From: Aquimarina sp. AU474
GTDB taxonomy: Bacteria; Bacteroidota; Bacteroidia; Flavobacteriales; Flavobacteriaceae
Direction: 5' to 3'
Assembly: GCF_900312815.1 (NCBI RefSeq)
Contig: NZ_OMPE01000009.1
Span: 558,001 to 622,000 of the forward strand
Length of the DNA: 64,000 bases
A program made the translations under genes and the position numbers. The notes beneath the pieces were generated by a model, which had not been told where the DNA came from, made no database searches, and saw nothing but the letters and a program-made list of their open reading frames with translations. Shown here piece by piece: positions 54,314 through 63,518 of the stretch (positions are counted from its first letter, which is position 1; every line of letters begins with the position of its first letter).

Positions 54314-57300
54314 ATGTATTCACGATTTTCCAAAGTAATTCTTTTACTTTTTTTTGGCTTTTTAACTATTTTACCAACACACTCTCAATCTTATAATCAA
54401 GAATTATATGATGCTCTCGAATATAGATTAATAGGCCCTTTTAGAGGTGGTCGAAGTGCTGCGGTAACGGGAGTACCAGGAAAACCAAATCTATTTTATT
54501 TTGGAGCAACAGGTGGAGGTGTCTGGAAAACAACAGATGGCGGACGTACCTGGGGGAATATTTCTGATGGTTTTTTTGGTGGATCAATTGGTTCGATTGC
54601 TGTGTCCAAGAGCGATCCTAATGTAATTTATGTTGGTGGTGGTGAAAAAACACTTCGAGGAAATGTATCTTCGGGATATGGTGTTTGGAAAAGTGTTGAC
54701 GCCGGTAAAACCTGGGTGCAATCAGGGCTTCCAAAAAGCAGACATATCCCAAGAATTGCCATCCACCCTACAGACCCAAATATTGTATATGCAGGAGTTC
54801 TAGGAAACATATATAAACCCACTCAAGATCGAGGCGTATACAAAAGTATTGATGGTGGAAAAACATGGGCAAAAGTCCTGTTTGCCAATCAAAATGCAGG
54901 AGCAGTAGATTTAACTCTGGACCCAAATAATCCCAGAATTTTGTATGCCTCAACCTGGAATGCCAGAAGAACACCATATAGTTTGAGTTCTGGAGGAAAT
55001 GGCTCTGCACTTTGGAAAAGTAGCGATAGTGGTCAAACATGGAAAGAAATCTCAAAAAACAAGGGATTCGCAAAGGATACCCTTGGTATTATTGGAGTTA
55101 CGGTTTCACCAGTAGATAGTGAGCGAGTATGGGCAATTGTAGAAAACAAAGAAAAAGGCGGGGTATATCGCAGTGATGATGGAGGAGAAACTTGGTCTTT
55201 ATTGAATAGTGAAAGAAGTCTAAGGCAACGTGCATGGTATTATACACGTATTTATGCAGATTCTCAAGATAAGGATGTTGTTTACGTGGTAAATGTATCC
55301 TATCATAAAAGTAAAGATGGTGGAAAAAACTTTAGCAGTTACCGAGCGCCTCATGGCGATCACCATGATCTTTGGATTGCCCCAGAAAACCCTAAACGTA
55401 TGATTATGGGTGATGATGGCGGTGCACAAATAACTTATGATGGGGGCGAAACTTGGAGTACATATCACAATCAACCAACATCGCAATTTTATAGAGTAAC
55501 TACAGATAATAGTTTCCCGTATCGTATATATGTTGCACAGCAAGATAATTCTACTATAAGAATTAATCATAGAAGTACGGGTACATCAATATCCGAAAAT
55601 GATTGGGAAAGAACTGCTGGTGGTGAATCTGCTCATATTGCAGTAGATCCTAAAAATAACGATGTTGTTTATGGCGGAAGTTATGACGGGTTTTTAACTC
55701 GTGTAAATCATAAAACTGAATCTATTAGATCTATAAGTGTATGGCCTGATAACCCAATGGGGCATGGTGCAGAGGATATGAAGTATCGTTTTCAATGGAA
55801 TTTCCCGATACTATTCTCTAAACATAACCCCAATAAATTATATACTTTTTCTAATCACGTACATGTAACCGAAAATGAGGGTCAAAGCTGGGATGTAATT
55901 AGCCCAGATCTAACCCGAAATGATCCTGAAAAGTTAAAATCTTCGGGAGGTCCTATTACACAAGACAACACTTCTGTAGAGTATTACTGTACCATTTTTG
56001 CAGCGGCAGAAAGCCCTGTAAAAGAGGGAGTGTTATGGGTAGGTAGTGACGATGGGTTAATACATATAAGTCAAGATGGAGGAACATCTTGGAATAATGT
56101 AACTCCCAAAGGTATGCCAGAATGGATGATGATTAACAGTATAGAACCAAGTATCTTCAATGAAGGAACTTGCTATATCGCTGGTACCCGATATAAATCT
56201 GGCGATTTTGCACCTTATTTGTATAAAACCACAAATTTTGGAAAATCCTGGACCAAAATAACGAACGGGATTAACCCAGAACACTTTACCAGAGTACTTC
56301 GAGAAGATCCCAAAAGAAAGGGCTTGTTATATGCTGGTACAGAAACAGGTATGTATATCTCTTTTAATGATGGTGCAAACTGGCAGGCTTTTCAATTAAA
56401 CCTTCCTATTGTACCCATTACCGATCTAACTATCAAAGAAAATAATCTAGTTGTTGCTACTCAAGGAAGAAGTTTATGGATTATTGATGATCTAACTGTT
56501 TTACATCAACTTAATGACAACTTCAAAACTCAAAATTATGCACTGTTTCAGCCCAAGGACACATACAGAATGCGAGGAGGTAGCGCAAAGAATTCTAAAA
56601 CAGAAGGAACTAATCACCCTGCAGGTGTGATGACTTATTTTAATCTCAAAGATTACGATAAAGAAAAAGATACCATTTCACTTACTTATTTTAACGCCAA
56701 AAATGATACTATAAAATCATACAGCACTTCGAGTAAAGAAAAAAGCGATAAACTGACTGATATTGAAAAAGGAGCCAATCAATTTAATTGGAATATGAGA
56801 GGTGCTGGTGCCGAAAAGTTAAAAGGAATGATTTTATGGTGGGCAAACCTTGATGGTCCTAAAGCCGTTCCTGGAACCTACAAAGTAAGTTTAGCTGTAA
56901 ATAAGAAAGAAGTAGCTAATCAATCCTTCAAAATTATCGCAGACCCTAGAGCAGAAGCTTCGGCACAAGAAATGCAAACACAATTTGATTTTATAACCAG
57001 TGTAAATAAAACGGTAGACAAAGCTCATAAATCAATTAAAAAAATAAAGAAAATCAATACCCAGCTTAAAGCATTCTCTACTCAATATAAAGATGACCCA
57101 AAAACTAAAGAGTTGGTTGAAAAAGCTAAAGAATTACAGAAAAAATTTGGAGATATAGAAAAAGCTCTATATCAAACAAAAAATAAAAGTAATCAGGATC
57201 CTTTAAACTTCCCTATAAAACTTACCAATAAACTAGGGCATTTAAACTCTTTGGTGGGTATGGGAGATTTTGGTCCAACTGCTCAAGATATTGCTGTTAA

Positions 57301-57427
57301 GAACGAATTAGTTAAAAAAATAGATGAGCAATTAGGTGCTTTTGATAAATTAATTTCTGAAGAAATTAAAAGCTTTAATACCAAATTCAATACCTCGCAG
57401 CTTAATTATCTTTTTGTAGAAGAATAA
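54314..57427 (+). CDS. Exported BNR/sortilin-like (VPS10-type) beta-propeller protein
   Basis: The start is ATG 54314, giving a signal peptide (MYSRFSKVILLLFFGFLT..., cleavage near HSQ) and 1037 residues; 48 further open codons upstream would bury the signal. At least eleven BNR-type repeats are visible, for example VWKTTDGGRTW, VYKSIDGGKTW, VYRSDDGGETW, ITYDGGETW, IHISQDGGTSW and LYKTTNFGKSW, spread over residues 60-750. A charged, coiled-coil-like C-terminal part follows (about 920-1030). Members are often labelled glycosyl hydrolase without proof; peptide-binding or surface roles are alternatives. A terminator follows. Confidence 0.86.
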   Translation: MYSRFSKVILLLFFGFLTILPTHSQSYNQELYDALEYRLIGPFRGGRSAAVTGVPGKPNLFYFGATGGGVWKTTDGGRTWGNISDGFFGGSIGSIAVSKSDPNVIYVGGGEKTLRGNVSSGYGVWKSVDAGKTWVQSGLPKSRHIPRIAIHPTDPNIVYAGVLGNIYKPTQDRGVYKSIDGGKTWAKVLFANQNAGAVDLTLDPNNPRILYASTWNARRTPYSLSSGGNGSALWKSSDSGQTWKEISKNKGFAKDTLGIIGVTVSPVDSERVWAIVENKEKGGVYRSDDGGETWSLLNSERSLRQRAWYYTRIYADSQDKDVVYVVNVSYHKSKDGGKNFSSYRAPHGDHHDLWIAPENPKRMIMGDDGGAQITYDGGETWSTYHNQPTSQFYRVTTDNSFPYRIYVAQQDNSTIRINHRSTGTSISENDWERTAGGESAHIAVDPKNNDVVYGGSYDGFLTRVNHKTESIRSISVWPDNPMGHGAEDMKYRFQWNFPILFSKHNPNKLYTFSNHVHVTENEGQSWDVISPDLTRNDPEKLKSSGGPITQDNTSVEYYCTIFAAAESPVKEGVLWVGSDDGLIHISQDGGTSWNNVTPKGMPEWMMINSIEPSIFNEGTCYIAGTRYKSGDFAPYLYKTTNFGKSWTKITNGINPEHFTRVLREDPKRKGLLYAGTETGMYISFNDGANWQAFQLNLPIVPITDLTIKENNLVVATQGRSLWIIDDLTVLHQLNDNFKTQNYALFQPKDTYRMRGGSAKNSKTEGTNHPAGVMTYFNLKDYDKEKDTISLTYFNAKNDTIKSYSTSSKEKSDKLTDIEKGANQFNWNMRGAGAEKLKGMILWWANLDGPKAVPGTYKVSLAVNKKEVANQSFKIIADPRAEASAQEMQTQFDFITSVNKTVDKAHKSIKKIKKINTQLKAFSTQYKDDPKTKELVEKAKELQKKFGDIEKALYQTKNKSNQDPLNFPIKLTNKLGHLNSLVGMGDFGPTAQDIAVKNELVKKIDEQLGAFDKLISEEIKSFNTKFNTSQLNYLFVEE

Positions 57428-57508
57428 CCTCTCGACTTCATTCGAGATCATAGTAATGTACTCATCTATAGTGCTGCCATCCCGATGAACCTGAAAAGAA
57501 ACAAAAAA

Positions 57509-57542
57509 AAAGCACTGTTAATCAAATAATTAACAGTGCTTT
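57509..57542. terminator. Bidirectional terminator after the BNR protein gene
   Basis: A 14-bp perfect stem (57509-57522 and 57529-57542, core AAAGCACTGTTAAT) with a 6-nt loop, flanked by A tracts on the left and T-rich sequence on the right. It separates the plus-strand BNR gene from the minus-strand 57591 gene. Confidence 0.88.
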
Positions 57543-57590
57543 ATATTTTCATTTTTCTATCTTCCTTATCTCCTCCAACAATCTAATCTA

Positions 57591-57923
57591 CTATTCTTGG
57601 GTATCATTGGTTTTTAAAGTGGTACGGGAGCGATTAAAAAACTGTCGTAATTCGGCTACTTTTTCTGTAAAACCCAATTTTCCTGCACCTTTGCTATATT
57701 GAGAATATGCATAATCATTTAATGCATTCTGATAATTATCATAATCGTGCAAAATTTTAGTACTTTCTAGTTGATAGGCAATACTTTGTACCCGTGCCAA
57801 CAGACTTTCGGCAAATGCGCGGGCTTTATAATCCCTTTCGAACTCCTGCCAGTTTACATCGGGAGTCCTTGCGCGGGTACCGGAGAACTCTTTTCGATTA
57901 GAGGAACAATCAGTAATTGACAT
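57591..57923 (-). CDS. Small protein of unknown function overlapping the LRR protein gene
   Basis: A 110-codon frame whose ATG lies 14 bp inside the end of the large LRR protein gene. The central part is helical and plausible as protein (KARAFAESLLARVQSIAYQLE, GFTEKVAELRQFF), the first 25 residues are low in recognisable structure (SSNRKEFSGTRARTPD). I do not recognise the family. The overlap suggests translational coupling, or the gene could be the remaining 3' end of a larger gene joined here by recombination, since base composition falls back to normal within it. Confidence 0.5.
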   Translation of the reverse strand: MSITDCSSNRKEFSGTRARTPDVNWQEFERDYKARAFAESLLARVQSIAYQLESTKILHDYDNYQNALNDYAYSQYSKGAGKLGFTEKVAELRQFFNRSRTTLKTNDTQE

Positions 57924-60900
57924 ATATCATTTTTGTCTCGTAGTCCAGCCCCGATTCGTTGTAGTCTATCACACATACATAGGAGCCAACGGGTACTCGC
58001 TCGCCTTTATGGGTGCCGTTCCAACCATCGCCCGGTCCCCCATAATGGGCGCTGAACAGCAAGCGTTGGCTCAGGTTGTATATCTTCACCACGTTGTTTT
58101 TGTATTTTTCTAATCCTTCAATTACCAAGGTGTCGCCAATGCCATCGCCGTTAGGAGAAAACCCTCTATTGAAATCCATAAGCGGCTCCTTAGAGTTACT
58201 ACAATTCCCGGTAGCAACGGTCACGATCTGCCCACAAGAAGCGGTATTTCCAGCATCATCTGTTACAATCCAGGTCACGGTTGTTTCTCCGATACCGAAC
58301 TCATAGGTATCGGGGTCTATATCTGTACCATTTACTTGGGCGACAACAGTGGTAACAGAACAGTTGTCGGCGGTAACAGGGATTCCAAGGTCGACAGTAG
58401 TGGTACAATCGCCAGTACCATTATCAGAAGCATTGGCCTCCACATCGACGGGACATGTTATTGTTGGAGCAATAGTATCCACAACAGCTACGTTTACCAG
58501 CTGTGCCGCCAGATAGGATAAACTGTTTGTGCCCATGACCATATTGGCCGGTACATTGATGGTAATGTTGCCATCACAGAGCAACTCGGGTACAATGGTA
58601 ACGGTATATGTTGATCCGCTCCCTGTAAAGTCGCTTACCATGGCATTAGCAACCTGGATACCACACAACCCAAAATCTGTGACCTCGTCATCAAACCTAA
58701 TGTTTACCGTAAAGGGTTCTGAGCCATCAACATTTTGTGGGGCATCAATAGTCGGCCTAGGGGGGGTACTGCCATCCGATATGGATCTAAACCCGCCCCA
58801 CCCATTATCCAAATAAGCTTGTCTGGTGTCCATCGGCACTACAAGGTCTATTTGGTGACGGCTTGCATTTACAAAAGCAATTGCATCGAGCGCCGGTGGG
58901 TCGGTGGCCCCTACCGTCACCAGATCAAGCTCCGGGTTGTTATAAAAGGCCTGGGCCCCTATACTTTGAACACTGCTCGGTATGGTCACCTCTGTCAATA
59001 GGTTATCACTAAAAGCCATTTCCCCGATACTGGTGACACTGGATGGAATTTCAACACTGGCCAGTTCGTTGTTCCCAAAAGCTCTTTCTCCGATACTGGT
59101 AATACCAACAGGAATTTGAACACTGACCAGTTCCTTGTTTTGAAAGGCTTTTCCCCCGATAGCGGTCACATCGTAGGTGTTCCCGCCATGATCCACCGTT
59201 TCGGGGATGGTCACCGCTGTGGCCGTACCGGTATAGTTCACCGCCATTACCTCGCTCAGGGAGGTAATGACGTATGTGATGCCATCAACGGTAAAGGTGT
59301 CGAAGCTGGCGGACCTGAACCCCTCCCACCCGCTATCCAAATAAGTCTGTCTGGTGCCCAGGGGCACCACAAGATCTATTTGGTCACGGTCTGCATTTAC
59401 AAAGGTATTCTTATGGAGCACTGGGGGATCGTCGGCCTCCACCGTCACCAAACGAAGGTTTGGATTATCCTCAAAAGCAAACTGATCTATATCATCCACA
59501 TTGCCCGATATGGTAACCTCCGTCAATTGGTTGCCGTTAAAGGCCAATCTTTCAATATCTTTCACATTGTCCGGTATGGTCACACTGGTCAATTGGTTCT
59601 GTTCAAAAGCACCTAACCCGATATGTTCCAAAGCATCGGGCAGGTCAACCGCGATCAGATTATTTCCCCCAAAGGCAGCATCCCCGATCGATCTCACACC
59701 ATCGGGTATCACAACGCTGGTCAATTTGCCCGAATAGCCCTCTCTATCCGCAGCTCTGTCTCCAATAGACGTGACCGAATATGTACTGTTACCCTCGCTG
59801 TTTCGGAGGTATTCGATTTCTGAGGGGATTTCCAGGTCACCTCCAGAGCCCCTATAGTCCACGAGTTTTACTTCATTGGGGGATAACGATGTGACTTCCC
59901 AAAGGAAGGAAGAATTGAGATGGAGCCGCCCTTTGAGTGAAAAGATCTCCTCGAAACCCGTCCACCCTGCATTTTCATATTCTTGCTCCTTGCCCTCGGG
60001 CACTATCAATTCTACTGTGCCACGTCGTAGATGCTCAAAGGCATCTGGATCGAGCGTCGGGGGTTCATCGCCGGTCATTATCAAATCGCTAATGGTGTCC
60101 CATGACCTATAAAAGGCCCCGGGTCCAACATTTTTCACACTGCCCGGTATGGTAACCGTTAACAGCGCAAATACGCCAGTATTTTGAAAAGCGTCAGCAC
60201 CTATAGCGGTCACCGGGTAGTTGCTCCCGTTAATATCCACATTTGGGAGAATGGTCAAATGATGTACACTATTAATATAGTCAATCACCGTTGCTTCGGG
60301 TCGATTGGTAGTGATTCCATATGTAATATCACCAACATTAGTGAACCCTGAGGTGATGGTTCCGAACTCCTTTATGTCCGCCCACCCTGCATCCTTATAT
60401 GCCTGGATAACACCTAAGGGCACCACAACTTTTGTTTTGCCCAAAAATCCTTCTCCTACACGCTCAAAGGCTATTTCATGAAATTCTGGTGGTGGATTAC
60501 GCTCGAGCCTCACAATGGCAAGCATTCTGTTATTAAAAAAGGCCTGTTCTCCAATAGATTCCACACTGGCCGGTATGGTCAACTCCTTTAGATTGTTTTG
60601 GGCAAAGGCCCACTTCCCGATAATAGTGACACTTTCTGGTATCGTCACTTCTGTCAAGGATGCGTTTTTGTTAAAAGCACCTAGCCCGATAATGGTCACT
60701 GTGTTGGGTATGGTGACACGGGTTAATCCTTTATCCTCAAAAGGACGCGTCCCAGAATTAAAATCATCAATGTCCTCACCAATAGCGGTCACATTGTAAT
60801 CGGTGCCGTTGCTGTTGACCGTTGGGGGGATGTCCACCTCTGTTGCCGAACCGGTATAGTCCACGATCTTAACTTCGGCCTGAGCCGTAGAGGTAATTTC

Positions 60901-61020
60901 GTAGGTGATGTCATCATCGGTAAATTGGTCTCCTACATTTTGACCATAACCACTAAAGCCTGCCAATACCATAAAGATGGCAGACATTATCAACTGTAAC
61001 TGTTTTTCCATTTTTGACAT
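57910..61020 (-). CDS. BspA-type leucine-rich repeat surface protein with HYR domain and T9SS type B sorting domain
   Basis: The 1036-residue protein has a signal peptide (about 1-27), four tandem LRR_5 (BspA) modules at about 28-226, 227-370, 371-580 and 581-758, each opening with an ITY/WEVTS-type strand and a VDYTGSATEV-like segment and closing with a VVPLGTRQTYLDSGW-like segment, then an Ig-like domain (758-850), an HYR-type domain (850-945, ITCPVDVEANA) and a type B T9SS C-terminal domain (GFSPNGDGIGDTLVIEG). It should be secreted by T9SS and attached to the surface, perhaps as an adhesin. GC is clearly higher than in all neighbours. ATG 61011 is an alternative start. Confidence 0.88.
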   Translation of the reverse strand: MSKMEKQLQLIMSAIFMVLAGFSGYGQNVGDQFTDDDITYEITSTAQAEVKIVDYTGSATEVDIPPTVNSNGTDYNVTAIGEDIDDFNSGTRPFEDKGLTRVTIPNTVTIIGLGAFNKNASLTEVTIPESVTIIGKWAFAQNNLKELTIPASVESIGEQAFFNNRMLAIVRLERNPPPEFHEIAFERVGEGFLGKTKVVVPLGVIQAYKDAGWADIKEFGTITSGFTNVGDITYGITTNRPEATVIDYINSVHHLTILPNVDINGSNYPVTAIGADAFQNTGVFALLTVTIPGSVKNVGPGAFYRSWDTISDLIMTGDEPPTLDPDAFEHLRRGTVELIVPEGKEQEYENAGWTGFEEIFSLKGRLHLNSSFLWEVTSLSPNEVKLVDYRGSGGDLEIPSEIEYLRNSEGNSTYSVTSIGDRAADREGYSGKLTSVVIPDGVRSIGDAAFGGNNLIAVDLPDALEHIGLGAFEQNQLTSVTIPDNVKDIERLAFNGNQLTEVTISGNVDDIDQFAFEDNPNLRLVTVEADDPPVLHKNTFVNADRDQIDLVVPLGTRQTYLDSGWEGFRSASFDTFTVDGITYVITSLSEVMAVNYTGTATAVTIPETVDHGGNTYDVTAIGGKAFQNKELVSVQIPVGITSIGERAFGNNELASVEIPSSVTSIGEMAFSDNLLTEVTIPSSVQSIGAQAFYNNPELDLVTVGATDPPALDAIAFVNASRHQIDLVVPMDTRQAYLDNGWGGFRSISDGSTPPRPTIDAPQNVDGSEPFTVNIRFDDEVTDFGLCGIQVANAMVSDFTGSGSTYTVTIVPELLCDGNITINVPANMVMGTNSLSYLAAQLVNVAVVDTIAPTITCPVDVEANASDNGTGDCTTTVDLGIPVTADNCSVTTVVAQVNGTDIDPDTYEFGIGETTVTWIVTDDAGNTASCGQIVTVATGNCSNSKEPLMDFNRGFSPNGDGIGDTLVIEGLEKYKNNVVKIYNLSQRLLFSAHYGGPGDGWNGTHKGERVPVGSYVCVIDYNESGLDYETKMIYVNY
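58750..60940 (-). repeat. Four tandem BspA-module repeats within the LRR gene
   Basis: Approximate module borders are 60939-60343, 60342-59911, 59910-59281 and 59280-58747. The last two are also similar as DNA: the stretch encoding the IDLVVP...RQ.YLD..W segment recurs near 58800-58870 and 59325-59400 with near-identical words such as ATAAG..TGTCTGGTG and TGCATTTACAAA. Such repeats allow module gain or loss by recombination. Confidence 0.7.
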
Positions 61021-61492
61021 TTTGTATGACTTTTTGAATATTATTTAAAAACAAAGAATGATCATATGAAGAAAACACCCAACAATTCGTGCTAAAACCA
61101 ATTAAACAAGGGACATAACTGGGTATTTTTGGGATTTTAAAAAAGGGAATCAACCCGGTAGCAAAGTATTTTACTCGATCGAGATTAAATGCGCTAAGGC
61201 TAAGCTCGAGGTAGTTTCTGAATTTATTTTCAGAATAATTTTATTTGAAGGAATAAGGAAATACGATATTTGGTTGTTGAAGATATCTTGAGATTAGCTT
61301 CATACAATTTACTTGTTTTGTAAGGGCCTGTAAATTAAACTTTGTAAGCTATTTCAATTTACTGAAAACCTAATACCCTATAATAGTTTCTTATAATTGT
61401 ATAAAGCGATCTTGTGTCTGTTTTGTTTGGTTATAATCCTTTGAGTAGCGTTAGCGAAGACCAACGATTTGCCAAGGTGAATATACATCGTA
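61021..61492. other. Non-coding spacer left of the first cassette-like gene
   Basis: A 470-bp stretch with no credible gene. AT content is back to the window's norm after the GC-rich LRR gene. It contains AGGCTAAGCTC at 61198-61208, a word repeated in the spacer near 63457, and ends ATATACATCGTATTG, which resembles the right arm of the next spacer (TATACACCTTGTT). It thus looks like the right part of an attC-like spacer whose left arm I could not locate. Confidence 0.4.
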
Positions 61493-62225
61493 TTGTGCAT
61501 AATTATTTAAATATCACTTTTCCTTTTGGAGTTTCTAGGGTGAATTTGAGTTGTGGTGTATCACCATTTCTAATCTTCATTAATTGAATCTTTGAATTAT
61601 TTTTGGATAAAATATTTTCTATATGATCCTTGTATTGAGTTGTAACCTCAAATTCTGTCAAATAACACATTGTGTTCTTTTGAATTGAAGGATGAGTTGT
61701 TTTGTCAGACCAGCTTATAAAGAAAGGGTTAATACTTAACGCCGGATTATTTATCCGTAATAATTTCCATTCTAGTTTATCTCCGTTAGGTTTTTCTCTT
61801 GACCAATCTTCAATTCCTTTTGTTTGAAATTCAGAATCTAAAATTGTTTTTTCCAATAATTCTATTTCATCCGTAGATATTGCAAAACCTATGGGTTTTA
61901 GTATATTAATGTTTTTGAAAAATTCTGGAATCGTATCCAATTCCTTTTTTGGAGCTAAAATTTCAATATAAACCCGATCATTCATAGGTACAATTGCGTT
62001 GTGAGTGTTGCTATTTGGATGTTCACCACCGTATGTAGCTTTTATCCCAGTTAATTCTTCAAATTGCGCAACTCCCAAATCAAGCTCATTTATTGCTAAT
62101 ATGATATGGTCTATTTGCATATTATTTATTTCCTTATTTTTTTTACATCCCACAAGAAACAGTAAAATACAATAAGCAAAATATAGATATTTTCTTTCCA
62201 TTTTTTAAATTATCATTATGCACAA
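61493..62225. repeat. Cassette-like unit 1: 11-bp terminal inverted repeat around one gene
   Basis: TTGTGCATAAT at 61493-61503 is repeated inverted, without mismatch, at 62215-62225 (ATTATGCACAA). The pair encloses exactly one gene (61503-62201): the left arm ends on the gene's stop codon and the right arm lies 13 bp before its start. The second unit has an analogous pair of different sequence. Confidence 0.7.
61503..62201 (-). CDS. Glyoxalase-like (VOC-family) lipoprotein
   Basis: The 232-residue protein has a lipobox (LVGC, Cys19) and then a Glyoxalase-like fold: IDHIILAINELDLGVAQFEE at 30-49 with GIKATYGGEHPNSNTHNAI following, YIEILAPKKE near 78 and GFAISTDEIELLEK near 104. It resembles the Glyoxalase_3-like group in which a single chain carries the VOC strands. 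A lipidated periplasmic location is unusual for a VOC protein. It is the sole gene of cassette-like unit 1 and has no visible promoter of its own. Confidence 0.8.
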   Translation of the reverse strand: MERKYLYFAYCILLFLVGCKKNKEINNMQIDHIILAINELDLGVAQFEELTGIKATYGGEHPNSNTHNAIVPMNDRVYIEILAPKKELDTIPEFFKNINILKPIGFAISTDEIELLEKTILDSEFQTKGIEDWSREKPNGDKLEWKLLRINNPALSINPFFISWSDKTTHPSIQKNTMCYLTEFEVTTQYKDHIENILSKNNSKIQLMKIRNGDTPQLKFTLETPKGKVIFK

Positions 62226-62345
62226 CGTTAAGTGTATGGTTTCGTCGCGTAGAGACTAAGATAGCAAAAAGAGGAAAACGTGTTGGGATTTCGCGATAAA
62301 TCCCCGAAAGTTCATTAAACAACAGAACAATGAACTATACACCTT
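62226..62345. other. Structured attC-like spacer between cassette-like units 1 and 2
   Basis: A 120-bp non-coding spacer able to fold on itself: AAC at 62224-62226 with GTT 62346-62348, AA with TT, and GTGTAT (62232-62237) with ATACAC (62337-62342), leaving GTT and C as bulges. Inside are two hairpins: GGGATTT/AAATCCC (62285-62291, 62298-62304) and AGTTCATT/AATGAACT (62309-62316, 62329-62336). The layout resembles an integron attC site, but the core does not match the GTTRRRY consensus exactly. Confidence 0.5.
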
Positions 62346-63289
62346 GTTAGCAATAGTTATTTTCTTGTCATTTTCATAAACTCTTCTACGTATTTACTCT
62401 CATAATCATAGATACCCATAATGTGTTTACTATCAATATCCCAAAATTTGGTGTTGCCTTTATTTGCTTCGTCAAATATTTCTTTTCCTAATTCATATGG
62501 GACCTGTATATCTGTCTTACTATGAATAATTACTGTTGGAATTGTTAACTTTTTAATTTCTTCTTTCGCAGGAAAATCGTTGTTCATTATTAGTGGAACA
62601 ACCCATTTAAAATTTTCTAAATTTAGTGCATTAGCATAAACTTTTCCAATGTCAGGAAAGGAACCAAAAGTACCTTCTAAAATTAATCCACTAATCTTTT
62701 CCTGACGGTGACTTGCATTCATTGTTGCAAAAGTTCCGCCTAAAGATTGTCCCCAAATTATTACAGGTTTTCCCGAAACATTATCCATGGCTACTATTTC
62801 ATCAAAAATCAAAAGAGCATCTTTTTTTAAGGTTGAGGTGTTCGTCGCTTTTCCCTTCGATTTTCCAAAACCTCTACGTTCAAAACAAAAAACTTGAATA
62901 CCTTTATCTAAAAATGGTCTATAGGTCTCTTGCATTGAAGAATTTAGATGCATTCCTTTTCCAGAATAGTGAAAAATGGTACCAATAGAAGTAATTGAAT
63001 CAGGTTTAAAAAGGACTCCGTGTAATTTTACATCATCATCTACTTCAAAATAAAATTCTTCATAATTTAATTCAGATTTAAATTCGGTATAACTAGTATC
63101 ATTAGTTTGATATATCATTTTGTCTGAAAATCTTGAAAACCGAAGGTATAAAATAGATAAAAGTGTTATTGCGAAAATTGTAATTATCAACCATTTTGTA
63201 ATCTTTAATAATTTTTTCATACCATATTTTTCTTATTAGACGCGATATCTTTTCTTTAGGTTACTGATTTTGTTTTAATTATTGCTAAC
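62346..63289. repeat. Cassette-like unit 2: 10-bp terminal inverted repeat around one gene
   Basis: GTTAGCAATA at 62346-62355 is repeated inverted at 63280-63289 (TATTGCTAAC), enclosing only the alpha/beta hydrolase gene. The left arm stops 2 bp before the gene's stop codon. Both unit ends adjoin an AACGTTAA word (62224-62231; 63287-63294). Confidence 0.7.
62357..63220 (-). CDS. Membrane-anchored alpha/beta hydrolase
   Basis: The 287-residue hydrolase has an N-terminal membrane helix (about 8-27) and an alpha/beta fold with nucleophile Ser159 in IWGQSLGGTFA, Asp237 in HSKTDIQVPYE and His266 in DSKHIMGIY; the oxyanion region HYSGKG is near 84. It belongs with the DUF1749/BAAT-like serine hydrolases of unassigned substrate. 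It is the sole gene of cassette-like unit 2. Confidence 0.9.
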   Translation of the reverse strand: MKKLLKITKWLIITIFAITLLSILYLRFSRFSDKMIYQTNDTSYTEFKSELNYEEFYFEVDDDVKLHGVLFKPDSITSIGTIFHYSGKGMHLNSSMQETYRPFLDKGIQVFCFERRGFGKSKGKATNTSTLKKDALLIFDEIVAMDNVSGKPVIIWGQSLGGTFATMNASHRQEKISGLILEGTFGSFPDIGKVYANALNLENFKWVVPLIMNNDFPAKEEIKKLTIPTVIIHSKTDIQVPYELGKEIFDEANKGNTKFWDIDSKHIMGIYDYESKYVEEFMKMTRK

Positions 63290-63497
63290 GTTAAATATAT
63301 GGTAGGTTGGGTAGAAAATAAATAATTACTTTCGGTTTAGTCACAAGCCAAATCTTTTGGATTTTGTTTTAATTTTTCTCTTTTAAAGCCAAAATAGACC
63401 ATTTCGCTACCGCGTAATATTTTATTTGACGGACTGTATAGAAACACACTAAACTTTAGGCTAAGCTCCCAAACTCGTATTAATTATAGTCATTGTT
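63290..63497. other. Structured spacer between cassette-like units 2 and 3
   Basis: A 208-bp non-coding spacer starting ...GCTAACGTTAAATATATGG and ending near TATAGTCATTGTTGTG, the positions equivalent to the arms of the 62226-62345 spacer. It contains AGGCTAAGCTC at 63458-63468, shared with the stretch left of unit 1. The rest, including AAATCTTTTGGATTT, shows no gene. Confidence 0.4.
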
Positions 63498-63518
63498 GTG
63501 TAGTATTCTACAGTCATG

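Noticed and set aside
58076..60799. Several plus-strand frames across the LRR gene, up to 166 codons
   Set aside because: GC-rich repeat gene leaves open frames on its opposite strand; the minus-strand product has signal peptide, domains and sorting signal.
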